In this document: positions 47,947 through 59,505 of the stretch, piece after piece
Numbering within the stretch: position 1 is the first letter of the stretch
How the letters are laid out: the number at the start of each line of letters is the position of its first letter
Origin: Pseudomonas sp. DNDY-54
Lineage (GTDB): Bacteria > Pseudomonadota > Gammaproteobacteria > Pseudomonadales > Pseudomonadaceae
Length of the DNA stretch: 64,000 nt
Direction of reading: 5' to 3'
Assembly (NCBI RefSeq): GCF_019880365.1
Contig: NZ_CP082271.1
Span: 620,001-684,000 of the forward strand
The notes under the pieces: generated by a model
Seen by the model: the letters and a program-made list of their open reading frames with translations, nothing else
The model's database searches: none
What the model was told of the DNA's origin: nothing
Made by a program: the position numbers and the translations under genes

Positions 47947-48411
47947 TCATTTGCGGTGCAATTGCTCGATGCTGTCGGCGCCGAACGACTGCTGCGTGAG
48001 CACCTGGGCGAGCCGCGCGCGCTGCTGCGGTTCGAGGATCTCGCGCTCCTGCAGCAGCTGGTCGATGAGCAGGCGCTGCTGTTCGTTCTGCAGTTCGGCG
48101 ATCTTCGCCTGCTCGGCGTCGATCACCGTGCGGTCCACCTGTTCGGCGAAGATCGCCTCGATCAGCCGGTTGCGGTGTTCGCCGAGGCTGGCGTTGGAGG
48201 CGCGCAGGTAGGCCAGGAACGGCGCCTCGGCATCGTGCCAGCGCTGCAGCTGGCTGGCGCTCAGTTGCAGCTCGCGCGACAGCTCGGTCGGTGCGCCGGA
48301 GGGCATCGGCAGGCCATCGCGACTGAGTTTCTGCCAGCCAAGGCCGGCGAGCACGCCGACGTTGACCAGCACGGACAGGACCAGGGCATTGCGCAGGGTG
48401 GTGTTGCTCAT
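47947..48411 (-). CDS. CnrX/ZraP-like periplasmic metal-sensor protein
   Basis: Protein of 154 residues with an N-terminal membrane anchor (NALVLSVLVNVGVLAGLGW) and a helical-hairpin periplasmic part rich in Gln/Glu/Arg (LQLSASQLQRWHDAEAPFLAYLR, EQQRLLIDQLLQEREILEPQQR). This matches the heavy-metal sensor/Spy-CpxP superfamily. It overlaps the anti-sigma gene as ATGA. In CnrYXH-type systems such a protein senses metal and releases the sigma factor, an attractive model here. Confidence 0.75.
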   Translation of the reverse strand: MSNTTLRNALVLSVLVNVGVLAGLGWQKLSRDGLPMPSGAPTELSRELQLSASQLQRWHDAEAPFLAYLRASNASLGEHRNRLIEAIFAEQVDRTVIDAEQAKIAELQNEQQRLLIDQLLQEREILEPQQRARLAQVLTQQSFGADSIEQLHRK

Positions 48412-48836
48412 TTCAGGTTTACCTTCAGGTAGCAGAATTCGGGGCGCGCGCAGAGCGCGCCGGGTGGGGTGCTGCCGAGGACGGCGAGCAGGTCGTGGCT
48501 GGGTGAGCTGCCCGGCGGCTGGCCGGGCAGGGCATAGCCGAGCAGCAGGCCGAGCAGGACCGACGCCGCGGCGCCGATACCCTGCGCCCAGTGCCGGGCC
48601 CACCAGCTGCGCACGGGCGGCGGCGCGAAGGGCCGCTGCAGACGCGCCTGCAACTCGGCCGGCAACTCCGGGCAGGCCAGCGCACGCAAGCCCTGGCCGA
48701 GCCCGTCGAGTTCGGCCAGGGTGGCGCGACACTGCGGACAACCCGCCAGGTGGGCGGCGGCGTGGCGCTGTGCGGCGGCGTCGAGTTCGTTGTCGAGGTA
48801 GGCGGACAGGATCGCCATGTCCAGATGCTCAGTCAT
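48408..48836 (-). CDS. Anti-sigma factor with zinc-finger-type HxxxCxxC motif
   Basis: Membrane protein of 142 residues. The N-terminal cytosolic zf-HC2-like domain (ILSAYLDNELDAAAQRHAAA, HLAGCPQCRATLAEL) has the HxxxCxxC arrangement. One membrane segment at about residues 84-104 (GIGAAASVLLGLLLGYALPG). The C-terminal periplasmic part carries two Cys (GALCARPEFCYLK). It should bind the ECF sigma factor encoded just upstream; the genes overlap by 8 nt. Confidence 0.85.
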   Translation of the reverse strand: MTEHLDMAILSAYLDNELDAAAQRHAAAHLAGCPQCRATLAELDGLGQGLRALACPELPAELQARLQRPFAPPPVRSWWARHWAQGIGAAASVLLGLLLGYALPGQPPGSSPSHDLLAVLGSTPPGALCARPEFCYLKVNLK

Positions 48837-49389
48837 CGAGGGTGCCTCCGTTGGCCTGGCGATAGCCGTGCAGCAGCGCCTCGCGGGCGCGTGCCAGGCG
48901 CGACTTGACGGTGCCGGCGGCGAGCTGCAGCGTGGCGGCCAGTTCGTCGTAGGCCAGCCCCTCCACCTCGCGCAGCAGCAGGATCTCGCGCTGTTCGTGG
49001 GGCAGGCGGGCTAGCAAGCGTTCCAGCAATGCCAGATCGCGACCGGCCTGCAGTCGGCTCAGCGGCGATGGCGCTGGATCGACCGGCTCGGCCAGTTCCT
49101 CCGGCGCCACGTCGACGTAGCGTTGCCGCTGGCGCAGCGTATCCAGCGCGGCATTGCGTGCGATCTGCAGCAACCAGGTCTGCAAGCGTGCTTCCGGGCG
49201 CCATCTGGGCAGCGCCTGGAAGGCGCGGATGAACGTTTCCTGAGTCAGGTCAGCGGCCTCGTCGGCGCTGCCGAGCAGGCGACGGAGGAAGTGGAAGACC
49301 CGCGCCTGATGGACGCGCACTAGCGTGCCGAACGCCTGGCGATCACCACGCGCGGCCTGCTGGATGAGGTCCTGTTCGCTGTCGTTCAT
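48829..49389 (-). CDS. ECF-type RNA polymerase sigma factor
   Basis: Sigma factor of 186 residues. Region 2 (FGTLVRVHQARVFHFLRRLL, DEAADLTQETFIRAFQALPR, ARLQTWLLQIARNAALDTLR) and region 4 (LPHEQREILLLREVEGLAYD, ELAATLQLAAGTVKSRLARA). ATG 49389 gives MNDSEQDLIQQAARGD, the standard beginning. It is the first gene of a coupled three-gene operon: sigma, anti-sigma, metal-sensor-like protein. A candidate self-recognised promoter lies 110-140 bp upstream. Confidence 0.93.
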   Translation of the reverse strand: MNDSEQDLIQQAARGDRQAFGTLVRVHQARVFHFLRRLLGSADEAADLTQETFIRAFQALPRWRPEARLQTWLLQIARNAALDTLRQRQRYVDVAPEELAEPVDPAPSPLSRLQAGRDLALLERLLARLPHEQREILLLREVEGLAYDELAATLQLAAGTVKSRLARAREALLHGYRQANGGTLDD

Positions 49390-49500
49390 TAAGCGCTCGT
49401 CTGGGTTGACCGCGCAGGGCGCCGCTAAAACCTGCTGCGTTGCCAACGCCTCGGTTTTTACCGGTGCCCGTGCGCTGCCGGCCGGGTTGCCGCAGGGATA

Positions 49501-49526
49501 TAACGCAACGGTTGGCGAAATGTTCC
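49501..49526 (-). promoter_or_regulatory. Candidate ECF-sigma promoter
   Basis: On the minus strand GGAAC (49526-49522), a 16-nt spacer, then CGTTA (49505-49501) resembles ECF -35/-10 elements. It precedes the sigma gene, so autoregulation is plausible. Consensus for this group is unknown. Confidence 0.4.
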
Positions 49527-49539
49527 GGCTATTTTTGTC

Positions 49540-50064
49540 TCAGCGCGGAATCTTCACCCGGTCCTCGTCGAAGTCGCCTTTTTCCGCGTCGCGATGGCAG
49601 GCCACGCAGTTGAAGCGGCCGCCGACCGACTCGCGGGCGAACTTGGCTTCGCTGAGCTCGTCGTGTTTGTGCTCGAACCAGCGCGTCTGGCTGATGCGTG
49701 GCGGCTCGCCGGCGGTGGGTGACGGCTCCACCGGTAGGCGGTTGGCGGCCGAGGCGCGGACCAGGAAGTCGAGGATTTCCTTTTCCTGCACCGGGTCCAG
49801 CGACGCGTTGCTGCCGTAGTGATCGCCCAGGGTGCGCATCTGCTCGCGCCAGGCATCGGCAGGCAGCAGGCCGGGAGAATAGAGCATGTGGCAGGCCGCG
49901 CATTCTTCCTTCCACACCAGCGGTGCGTCGCTGGGTACCGTCAGGCGCTTGGGCCGCTTGTAGCCCTTGCGCTCTCGATGGTCGTCGTCATCGGCGAAGC
50001 TGAGGCCGGCCAGTACCAGGGTCAGGCCCAGCCCGGCGACGGCAGCGAGGGGTGCGATCTTCAT
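49540..50064 (-). CDS. Diheme cytochrome c (DHC type)
   Basis: Exported electron carrier of 174 residues. Signal MKIAPLAAVAGLGLTLVLAG, a charged stretch DDDDHRERKGYKRPKRLT, then two haem sites CAACH (about residue 57) and CVACH near the C-terminus (RFNCVACHRDAEKGDFDED). This fits the diheme cytochrome family that partners SHP, a small oxygen-binding haem protein. It begins 10 nt after the SHP-like gene. ATG 50064 is chosen for the signal peptide. Confidence 0.87.
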   Translation of the reverse strand: MKIAPLAAVAGLGLTLVLAGLSFADDDDHRERKGYKRPKRLTVPSDAPLVWKEECAACHMLYSPGLLPADAWREQMRTLGDHYGSNASLDPVQEKEILDFLVRASAANRLPVEPSPTAGEPPRISQTRWFEHKHDELSEAKFARESVGGRFNCVACHRDAEKGDFDEDRVKIPR

Positions 50065-50074
50065 GGCAGGCTCC

Positions 50075-50482
50075 TTATCTGATGCTGTCGATCCAGCTGA
50101 TGAAGTCACCTTTTTCCTGCGCGGTGCATTCACGGGCGTAGACGTCGTCGCAGTTGCGGCGGAACCATTTCTCGACCTTCTTCAGGTCGGTGAAGCGCTC
50201 GGGGTTGGCTGCCGGCGCCAGCGGATCGACCTTGCGATGCGCCGGCGTCTTGCCGGGCTGACGCGGGTCGGCGGTGTGGCAGGTGGTGCAGCTCATGGTC
50301 TTGCCATTGCGCTGCTCCTCGGCGAAGTACAGCGCCTTGCCGCGCTCGGCGGAGAAACCGGCGAAGTTCGGATTCTCCTGACGCGCCTGGGCGGCGTAGC
50401 CGGGCAGCAGTGGGTGTTCGGTTTCGGCCAGGGCGGGCAGGCTCAGGCAGCAGGACAGGAGGATGATCCAGCGGGCTTTCAT
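50075..50482 (-). CDS. SHP-like monohaem cytochrome c (DUF1924)
   Basis: Exported 135-residue protein (signal MKARWIILLSCCLSLPALAE). Haem site CTTCH within KTMSCTTCHTADPRQPGKTP, a possible disulfide pair in RRNCDDVYARECTAQEKGDF, and family block KVEKWFRRNCDD. In Rhodobacter SHP binds oxygen at a high-spin haem and is reduced by the diheme cytochrome. First gene of the SHP-DHC pair; divergent from the flavin/b-cytochrome gene. Confidence 0.87.
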   Translation of the reverse strand: MKARWIILLSCCLSLPALAETEHPLLPGYAAQARQENPNFAGFSAERGKALYFAEEQRNGKTMSCTTCHTADPRQPGKTPAHRKVDPLAPAANPERFTDLKKVEKWFRRNCDDVYARECTAQEKGDFISWIDSIR

Positions 50483-50560
50483 GGTGCGCTCTCCGGTTGG
50501 GAATGAGTGCAGCCTAGGCGCGCCGCCTTACGCCAAGCTGAACCGCAGCGGCTGGCGGCG

Positions 50561-50576
50561 TTCAGTTTCGTTTCAG
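50561..50576. promoter_or_regulatory. Direct repeat typical of an OmpR-family regulator site
   Basis: TTCAG at 50561-50565 and again at 50572-50576, an 11-bp period, about 32 bp before the start at 50608 and in the gap between divergent cytochrome genes. This could be a response-regulator site. No cognate regulator is in the window. Confidence 0.35.
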
Positions 50577-50607
50577 CTCGCAGGAATACAAAGGCGGCAT
50601 CCATTCA

Positions 50608-52218
50608 ATGAGGATCGCCGTCGTGGCTGCTTTCAATCGTTTCCGTCTGTTCCACTGGCTGCTGGCCGGTTTCTTTCTTGGCGCCTACCTCAGCGGTGAC
50701 GACGCCGAGACGCTGCATATCTGGCTGGGCTACGGCCTGGTGGCGCTGTTGGTGTGGCGCCTGCTGATCGTGCCGCTGCGCCTGCGCGGCTTCCCACAGC
50801 TGCTGCCGCCGAAGGGCCAGCGGAGCAAGCCGGGCCTGTCGAGCGTCGGCAAGTGGCTGACGGTCGGCGCGCTGGGCAGTTTCGCCATTGCCAGCGTGGT
50901 CGGCCTGGGTATGGTCGACAACGGCGATGTGCTGGCCGCCCTGCCGGGCGTGGGGCCGGATGTCTTCGGCGCTGCCAGCGACATCGATTTCATCGGCTGG
51001 ATGGGCGATGCCGAGGAGGTGCACGAGTTCTTCGCCAACCTGGGGCTGTGGCTGATCGGCCTGCATGTCGGCTATGTGCTGCTGTTCCGCCGCAAGTCGG
51101 TATGGCCGATGCTGCGCGGCGTGCCCAAGGCGGGGCCGGCTTCGACTGCACCTTCGGCTTCGACGTCGACACCGGCAACGACGTCGGTCGCGACCGCGTT
51201 CGCATCGGCGCCAGCGCCTGCCGCCGGGGAGTTCACCCGTCTGCGCATCGTCTCACGCCAGGCCGAAACCGCCGACAGCTGCTCGTTCACCCTGCAGGTG
51301 CCGGCCGCCCAGCGCGCACGCTTTGCCGCGCAGCCGGGGCAGTTCCTCACGCTGAAGGTGCCCGCTGCCGAGCCGGCGCTGCTGCGCTGCTACTCGCTGT
51401 CGCAGCGACCGCAGGCGGATGGCGCGCTGCGCATCACCATCAAGCGGGTGCCCGGCGGCCGCGCGTCGAACTGGCTGCTGGACAACCTGCAGGCCGGCGA
51501 TTGCATCGAGGCGCTGCCGCCGGCCGGCGTGTTCGTGCCGCGCAACCTGGATGACGATCTGCTGCTGCTCGGCGCCGGCAGCGGTATCACGCCGCTGATG
51601 GCGATCCTGCAGGCGGCGCTGGTCGAGGGCAGCGGGCAGGTACGGCTGTTCTATGCCAGCCGCGATGCCGCCTCGCTGATCTTTGCCGAGGAGCTGGCCG
51701 AGTGGTCTGCGCGTTACCCCGATCGCCTGCAGCTGCGCATCTGGCTCGATGCCGAGCAGGGTGTGCCGAGCGGCCCGGCGATTGCCACGAAGATCGCTGA
51801 CTGGTCAGCCGCCGACGCCTTCATCTGCGGGCCGCAACCGTTCATGGATGCCGCGGGTGCCGCGCTGGGCGAGCGGGGTGTGGATGCGGCGCGTATCCAT
51901 CTGGAACGCTTTGCCGCCGCAGCGCCGACGGCCGCACCGGGCGGGCGCCGCAGCCGCCTGCGGGTCGCGCTCGACGGTCGCCGTCACGAGCTGGACGTGC
52001 CGCGCGGCGAGGTGCTGCTGGAGGCCATGGAACAGGCTGGCCTGCAACCGCCGAGCGCGTGCCGCTCGGGTGTCTGCGCCGCCTGCAAGTGCCGGGTGGT
52101 GGAGGGCAGCGTGAGCATGCGCAGCAACCAGGTGCTGAGCGAAAGCGAGGTGCGTCAGGGCTGGGCGCTGGCCTGCCAAGCCGAACCGCGCAGCGCCGAA
52201 CTGCAAGTCGAATACTGA
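50608..52218 (+). CDS. Fusion of b561-type cytochrome, flavin reductase and [2Fe-2S] ferredoxin
   Basis: Protein of 536 residues with three parts. A membrane cytochrome b561-like domain (1-175) has His in RLFHWLLAG, AETLHIWLGYG, EEVHEFFANLG and IGLHVGYVL. A low-complexity Ala/Ser/Thr/Pro linker covers about 175-208. A ferredoxin reductase-like FAD/NAD domain (209-440) has RCYSLSQR and LLGAGSGITPLMAIL. A plant-type ferredoxin domain (450-536) has CRSGVCAACKCRV and a final Cys in WALACQAE. It could move electrons from NAD(P)H across the membrane to the SHP/DHC cytochromes. ATG 50608 is used; GTG 50623 is possible. Confidence 0.85.
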   Translation: MRIAVVAAFNRFRLFHWLLAGFFLGAYLSGDDAETLHIWLGYGLVALLVWRLLIVPLRLRGFPQLLPPKGQRSKPGLSSVGKWLTVGALGSFAIASVVGLGMVDNGDVLAALPGVGPDVFGAASDIDFIGWMGDAEEVHEFFANLGLWLIGLHVGYVLLFRRKSVWPMLRGVPKAGPASTAPSASTSTPATTSVATAFASAPAPAAGEFTRLRIVSRQAETADSCSFTLQVPAAQRARFAAQPGQFLTLKVPAAEPALLRCYSLSQRPQADGALRITIKRVPGGRASNWLLDNLQAGDCIEALPPAGVFVPRNLDDDLLLLGAGSGITPLMAILQAALVEGSGQVRLFYASRDAASLIFAEELAEWSARYPDRLQLRIWLDAEQGVPSGPAIATKIADWSAADAFICGPQPFMDAAGAALGERGVDAARIHLERFAAAAPTAAPGGRRSRLRVALDGRRHELDVPRGEVLLEAMEQAGLQPPSACRSGVCAACKCRVVEGSVSMRSNQVLSESEVRQGWALACQAEPRSAELQVEY

Positions 52219-52275
52219 CGTGTGGGAAAGGCCGCTGGCCGTTTTCCACCCTGCGCATCGGGTGATCGACGGGGC

Positions 52276-52304
52276 GTAGGGTGGATAACGGCGCAGCCTT
52301 ATCC
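52276..52304. repeat. REP-like fragment
   Basis: GTAGGGTGGATAACGGCGCAG followed by CCTTATCC. The GTAGGGTGGAT opening is shared with the repeats at 19.7 kb. It sits at the 3' edge of the broken MBL gene. Confidence 0.4.
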
Positions 52305-52339
52305 GGCAGTACCTGTGCCTCTGGCCGGTGGAAAAAGCG

Positions 52340-52948
52340 ATTGGCCATTTGCCGAGGGTGGAGTGGCGACGGTCACCGATGGATTTGCCGCAGGCCGAGC
52401 CGGCGCCGTGGCAGGGGTAGATCTCGATGCGTTCGCCGAGCGGCAGGTAGCGGGTGAACAGCGTGGCGTAGAGCTGCGCTGCCAGCTGCTTGGTGCTGTC
52501 CTCGCCGAGCAGGTCGGGGCGGCCGACGTCGAGGTTGAACAGCGTATCGCCGGTGAACAGCGCGAAGGGCGCTTCGCCCTGCTGGCTGTCACGTAGCAGC
52601 AGCGAGATGTGCTCGGGGGTGTGGCCTGGCGAGTGCAGCACTTCCAGGCTGACCTGACCCAGTTCCAGCACCTCGCCGTCGTCCACCTGACGCAGCCCGA
52701 AGGCGTAGTCCGCCGATGATCTCGGCGCCGCAGCGTTCGGCCAGCGCCTGGGCGCCGGAAACGAAGTCGGCGTGGATGTGCGTCTCGATGGCATAGGCGA
52801 TGCGCAGGCCCTTGTCGCGCGCCAGGTCGAGGTAGACCTCGACGTCGCGCCGCGGATCGATCACCGCGGCGACGGCGGCCTTGCTGTCGCCCACCAGATA
52901 GGAAATCTGCGCCAGACCTTCGGTGTAGATCGACTCGAATACCAGCAT
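52340..52948 (-). pseudogene. MBL-fold metallo-hydrolase, frameshifted and 3'-truncated
   Basis: The start MLVFESIYTEGLAQISYLVG and metal motif THIHADFVSGAQAL lie in one frame down to AERCGAEIIGG (about 52720). The continuation DYAFGLRQVDDGEVLEL, HSPGHTPEHISLLL, FTGDTLFNLDVGRPDLLG and IYPCHGAGSACGKSIGD is in another frame. It resembles [25 protein letters not shown] MBL proteins that usually carry C-terminal rhodanese domains; these are missing after about 52345. It is therefore a decayed gene. Confidence 0.8.
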
Positions 52949-53039
52949 GCGTGTGCCTCCGTAATCCGTGAGGGTTACGGATGTGAGCGCCGGTTGGCCG
53001 CCGGCGTTCAATCGCAGCGGGTCACTTGCGGACCAGCAG

Positions 53040-53415
53040 CACCCCGTGGTTTCGTCGGGGATGCGCTCCAGGTTCAGCCCGGCAAACTGGCGCAGGATCG
53101 TGGTTTCGTACAGCGCTTCCTCCATCGCTGGATCGCTGTAGCCGAACCAGTTCTGCAGCAGATGCACACGCAGCATCGCCATCAACGGGTAGGCCGGACG
53201 GCCACCTTCACCCTTCGGATAATGTGGCTCGATCAAAGCAATCAAGCCCTTCCACGGCACCACCCGATCCATCTCGATCAGGAACAACTCCTTGCGGGTT
53301 TGCTTGCGCTTGCCAGCGTACTCGGCGTCGGCGAAGGTCATCTGCTTCATCGGGAAACTCGGTGGGTGGGGTCGCGGTATTTTGCCAAATCAGAAAGTCT
53401 TTTTCAGAGTTTCCC
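53040..53415 (-). mobile_element. Remnant of an IS5-family element
   Basis: The transposase N-terminus, about 103 residues from ATG 53350, reads MKQMTFADAEYAGKRKQTRK, LIALIEPHYPKGEGGRPAYP, YETTILRQFAGLNLERIPDE, and breaks after DETT. A terminal sequence GGGAAACTCTGAAAAAG (read inward from 53415) looks like the element end, next to CTAG. The other two thirds of the transposase and the other end are missing. Confidence 0.75.
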
Positions 53416-53457
53416 TAGGCTGACAAGCCAAGCGCTGGATCGCAACCATCCATCACC

Positions 53458-57863
<4,406 letters not shown>

Positions 57864-57953
57864 TTGATCACCTTTCGCAATATTGCTGGCCGCACAATTG
57901 CGGTTCGCGATGCAAAGGGTAGAAATTCCTTGTTAACGCACTGCTTCTAAAGG

Positions 57954-57971
57954 ATGACATTTCGATGAATA
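57954..57971 (-). promoter_or_regulatory. Candidate Pho box for ptxABCDE
   Basis: On the minus strand TATTCAT CGAA ATGTCAT: two 7-mers spaced by 4, matching CTGTCAT at 4 and 6 of 7 positions. The second half is strong. This agrees with phosphate-starvation control of ptx in WM88. The rest of 57864-58111 shows no gene. Confidence 0.6.
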
Positions 57972-58111
57972 CTTCGAATCTGCCGTAGCGGGGCGGCAAG
58001 CGAAGCCGTGGAAGAACGGGCGCAACGTAGCGTCTTTCTTCACGCGGGATACAGGAGGCTTTGATTGATACTGCTGCGGATTCGCTACAGTAACGTTGGG
58101 CCAGAACGTAA

Positions 58112-58474
58112 TGCCATCCAAGCAAGAGAGCGCACACTAGGGAAACACGGTCTGCTCTCGCCGCCTGGATACATCAAGCACAGCTCCGGAGCCAGGACTG
58201 CCTTTTCCCGAGCAGGCTGCATACATCAGACCATCTATCCACTCGTCAATACGCTCGTATCGTCAAAGGCTGGGTAAAAGCCATTGGCCTAGATCCTGCC
58301 ATATATGGCACACACACGATGAGACGTACGAAGGCATCGCTGATCTATCGCAGGACGAAGAACCTACGGGCGATTCAAATTCTGCTCGGCCATACGAAGC
58401 TTGAGAGCACCGTCCGATATCTTGGGATTGAGGTCGATGACGCTCTGGAAATGGCGGAGCAGACCGAGGTCTGA
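58112..58474 (+). pseudogene. C-terminal fragment of a tyrosine integrase
   Basis: About 120 codons open after a TAA: RSALAAWIHQAQLRSQDCLF, STRQYARIVKGWVKAIGLDP, then HTMRRTKASLIYRRTKN (HxxR box), LLGHTKLESTVRYLGIEVDD (HT and the Tyr nucleophile in VRYLG), ending AEQTEV. It fits the missing half of the fragment at 44778-44984; about 20-30 middle residues are absent or scrambled. No start codon is in frame at its beginning. Confidence 0.78.
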
Positions 58475-58503
58475 CCATATATTGCGACGGTCGAAGTCAG
58501 ACC

Positions 58504-58523
58504 GTCGCTAACCGGCCAAAAGC
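58504..58523. repeat. Right copy of a perfect 20-bp inverted repeat
   Basis: GTCGCTAACCGGCCAAAAGC, the exact reverse complement of 44699-44718. It lies 30 bp after the integrase fragment stop. Confidence 0.8.
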
Positions 58524-58632
58524 TGCCTGTCGTTGAGTGCAATTTTTGACTCATGGCTGCCAGCAACGGCAGCAGTTAAAATGCTCAGAGACGATCACTC
58601 AACGAGCAATAGACCTAGTTTGTTCGACCGAG

Positions 58633-58902
58633 CTAGATTAGTAAAAGCTCTTTCACTTTTTGCTTGATTTCAGCAGGACTTTCTTCAAATCCGTATTTAC
58701 CGGCATTATCTTTAGAAGAGTTATATCCCAAGAAATAACCATTGTATTGAAAGTAGTTAGTGTCAATTTTTCGCCTGCTTGGCTTGCCTTTTTCCAGCAT
58801 ATCCAGAAGCGTTTTTAAGTGTGAGCGTGTTAGCCAGAATTTTAGAAGTAATCCGCTCCCTAGCACTTCAGTGCCGATCATTGGAGCTGCTTGAAAGCCC
58901 AA
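58633..58902 (-). CDS. Small low-GC hypothetical protein
   Basis: Open frame of 89 codons with no recognised domain: LKFWLTRSHLKTLLDMLEKG, KIDTNYFQYNGYFLGYNSSK, FEESPAEIKQKVKELLLI. Codon use is A/T-rich compared with all neighbours, suggesting foreign origin. The first ~15 residues may not belong, since GC changes near 58880. It could be the 3' part of a broken gene. Confidence 0.45.
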   Translation of the reverse strand: MGFQAAPMIGTEVLGSGLLLKFWLTRSHLKTLLDMLEKGKPSRRKIDTNYFQYNGYFLGYNSSKDNAGKYGFEESPAEIKQKVKELLLI

Positions 58903-58953
58903 GGCCTAGCTCAGGGCTAGTCGTCTACACCAGTTCCGCTATGTATGCTGAAG

Positions 58954-59121
58954 GGGGCCCAACCACTCTACCTGACCAGCAACCTCAAGCGCTTCGGCGA
59001 ATTCAACCTCAAGCTAAACCGGCCACCGGAGCCCTGGATCAAGGACTCGGTGTTCCAACAAGCTGCCGGCTCGCTGCGGGTGATCAGACCTAGCCAGCTA
59101 GATACCGAGAAAACGCCATGA
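58954..59121 (+). pseudogene. C-terminal tail of a Tn3-family transposase
   Basis: About 55 codons ending a longer protein: PLYLTSNLKRFGEFNLKLNR, PPEPWIKDSVFQQAAG. Tn3-family TnpA proteins end in a similar H/N-(I/L)-(N/K)-RFG-(D/E) segment. Its stop overlaps the next ATG as ATGA, as expected for an original tnpA-tnpC pair. Everything upstream is missing. Confidence 0.6.
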
Positions 59122-59480
59122 TCAACATTCCTCCCGCATCCTTCCGCCTTACACCGTACGGCGAAGTGGACGCCGTGGCGTTGGAAAACCTGCGCGACAG
59201 CTTCGACACCTCTCAACTGCTCCGGCTGGTTGATCGCTTGGACGTCTGCTTGGTGGAACTGGGTGGAATCACCTCCATTCGCGACGAGCTACTGAGATTG
59301 CATGCGATGGCTCTGACGATAGTTGAGGGCATCGCTCTTACGGTGCCTGCCGAGAGTGCTTGTATCTGGACAGAAGCCCAATCTCTACAGATGGATCTTG
59401 AGGCACTGGTTTCTTGGGCGCGCTCCGCTCAGCTCATCATTGCGCCGCTGATCAATCTTGCTCCACAGCACGAGGCATGA
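59118..59480 (+). CDS. TnpC-like regulator of a Tn4652-type transposon
   Basis: Helical protein of 120 residues (MINIPPASFRLTPYGEVDAV ... VDRLDVCLVELGGITSIRDEL). Tn4652 of P. putida has a 120-residue TnpC, encoded directly after tnpA, which lowers transposase amounts post-transcriptionally. Size and position agree. Here it is an orphan because tnpA is reduced to its tail. Identity is from position and length, not a verified alignment. Confidence 0.6.
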   Translation: MINIPPASFRLTPYGEVDAVALENLRDSFDTSQLLRLVDRLDVCLVELGGITSIRDELLRLHAMALTIVEGIALTVPAESACIWTEAQSLQMDLEALVSWARSAQLIIAPLINLAPQHEA

Positions 59481-59505
59481 GCGCTCTCGCCGATTTCGAC
59501 GAGGC

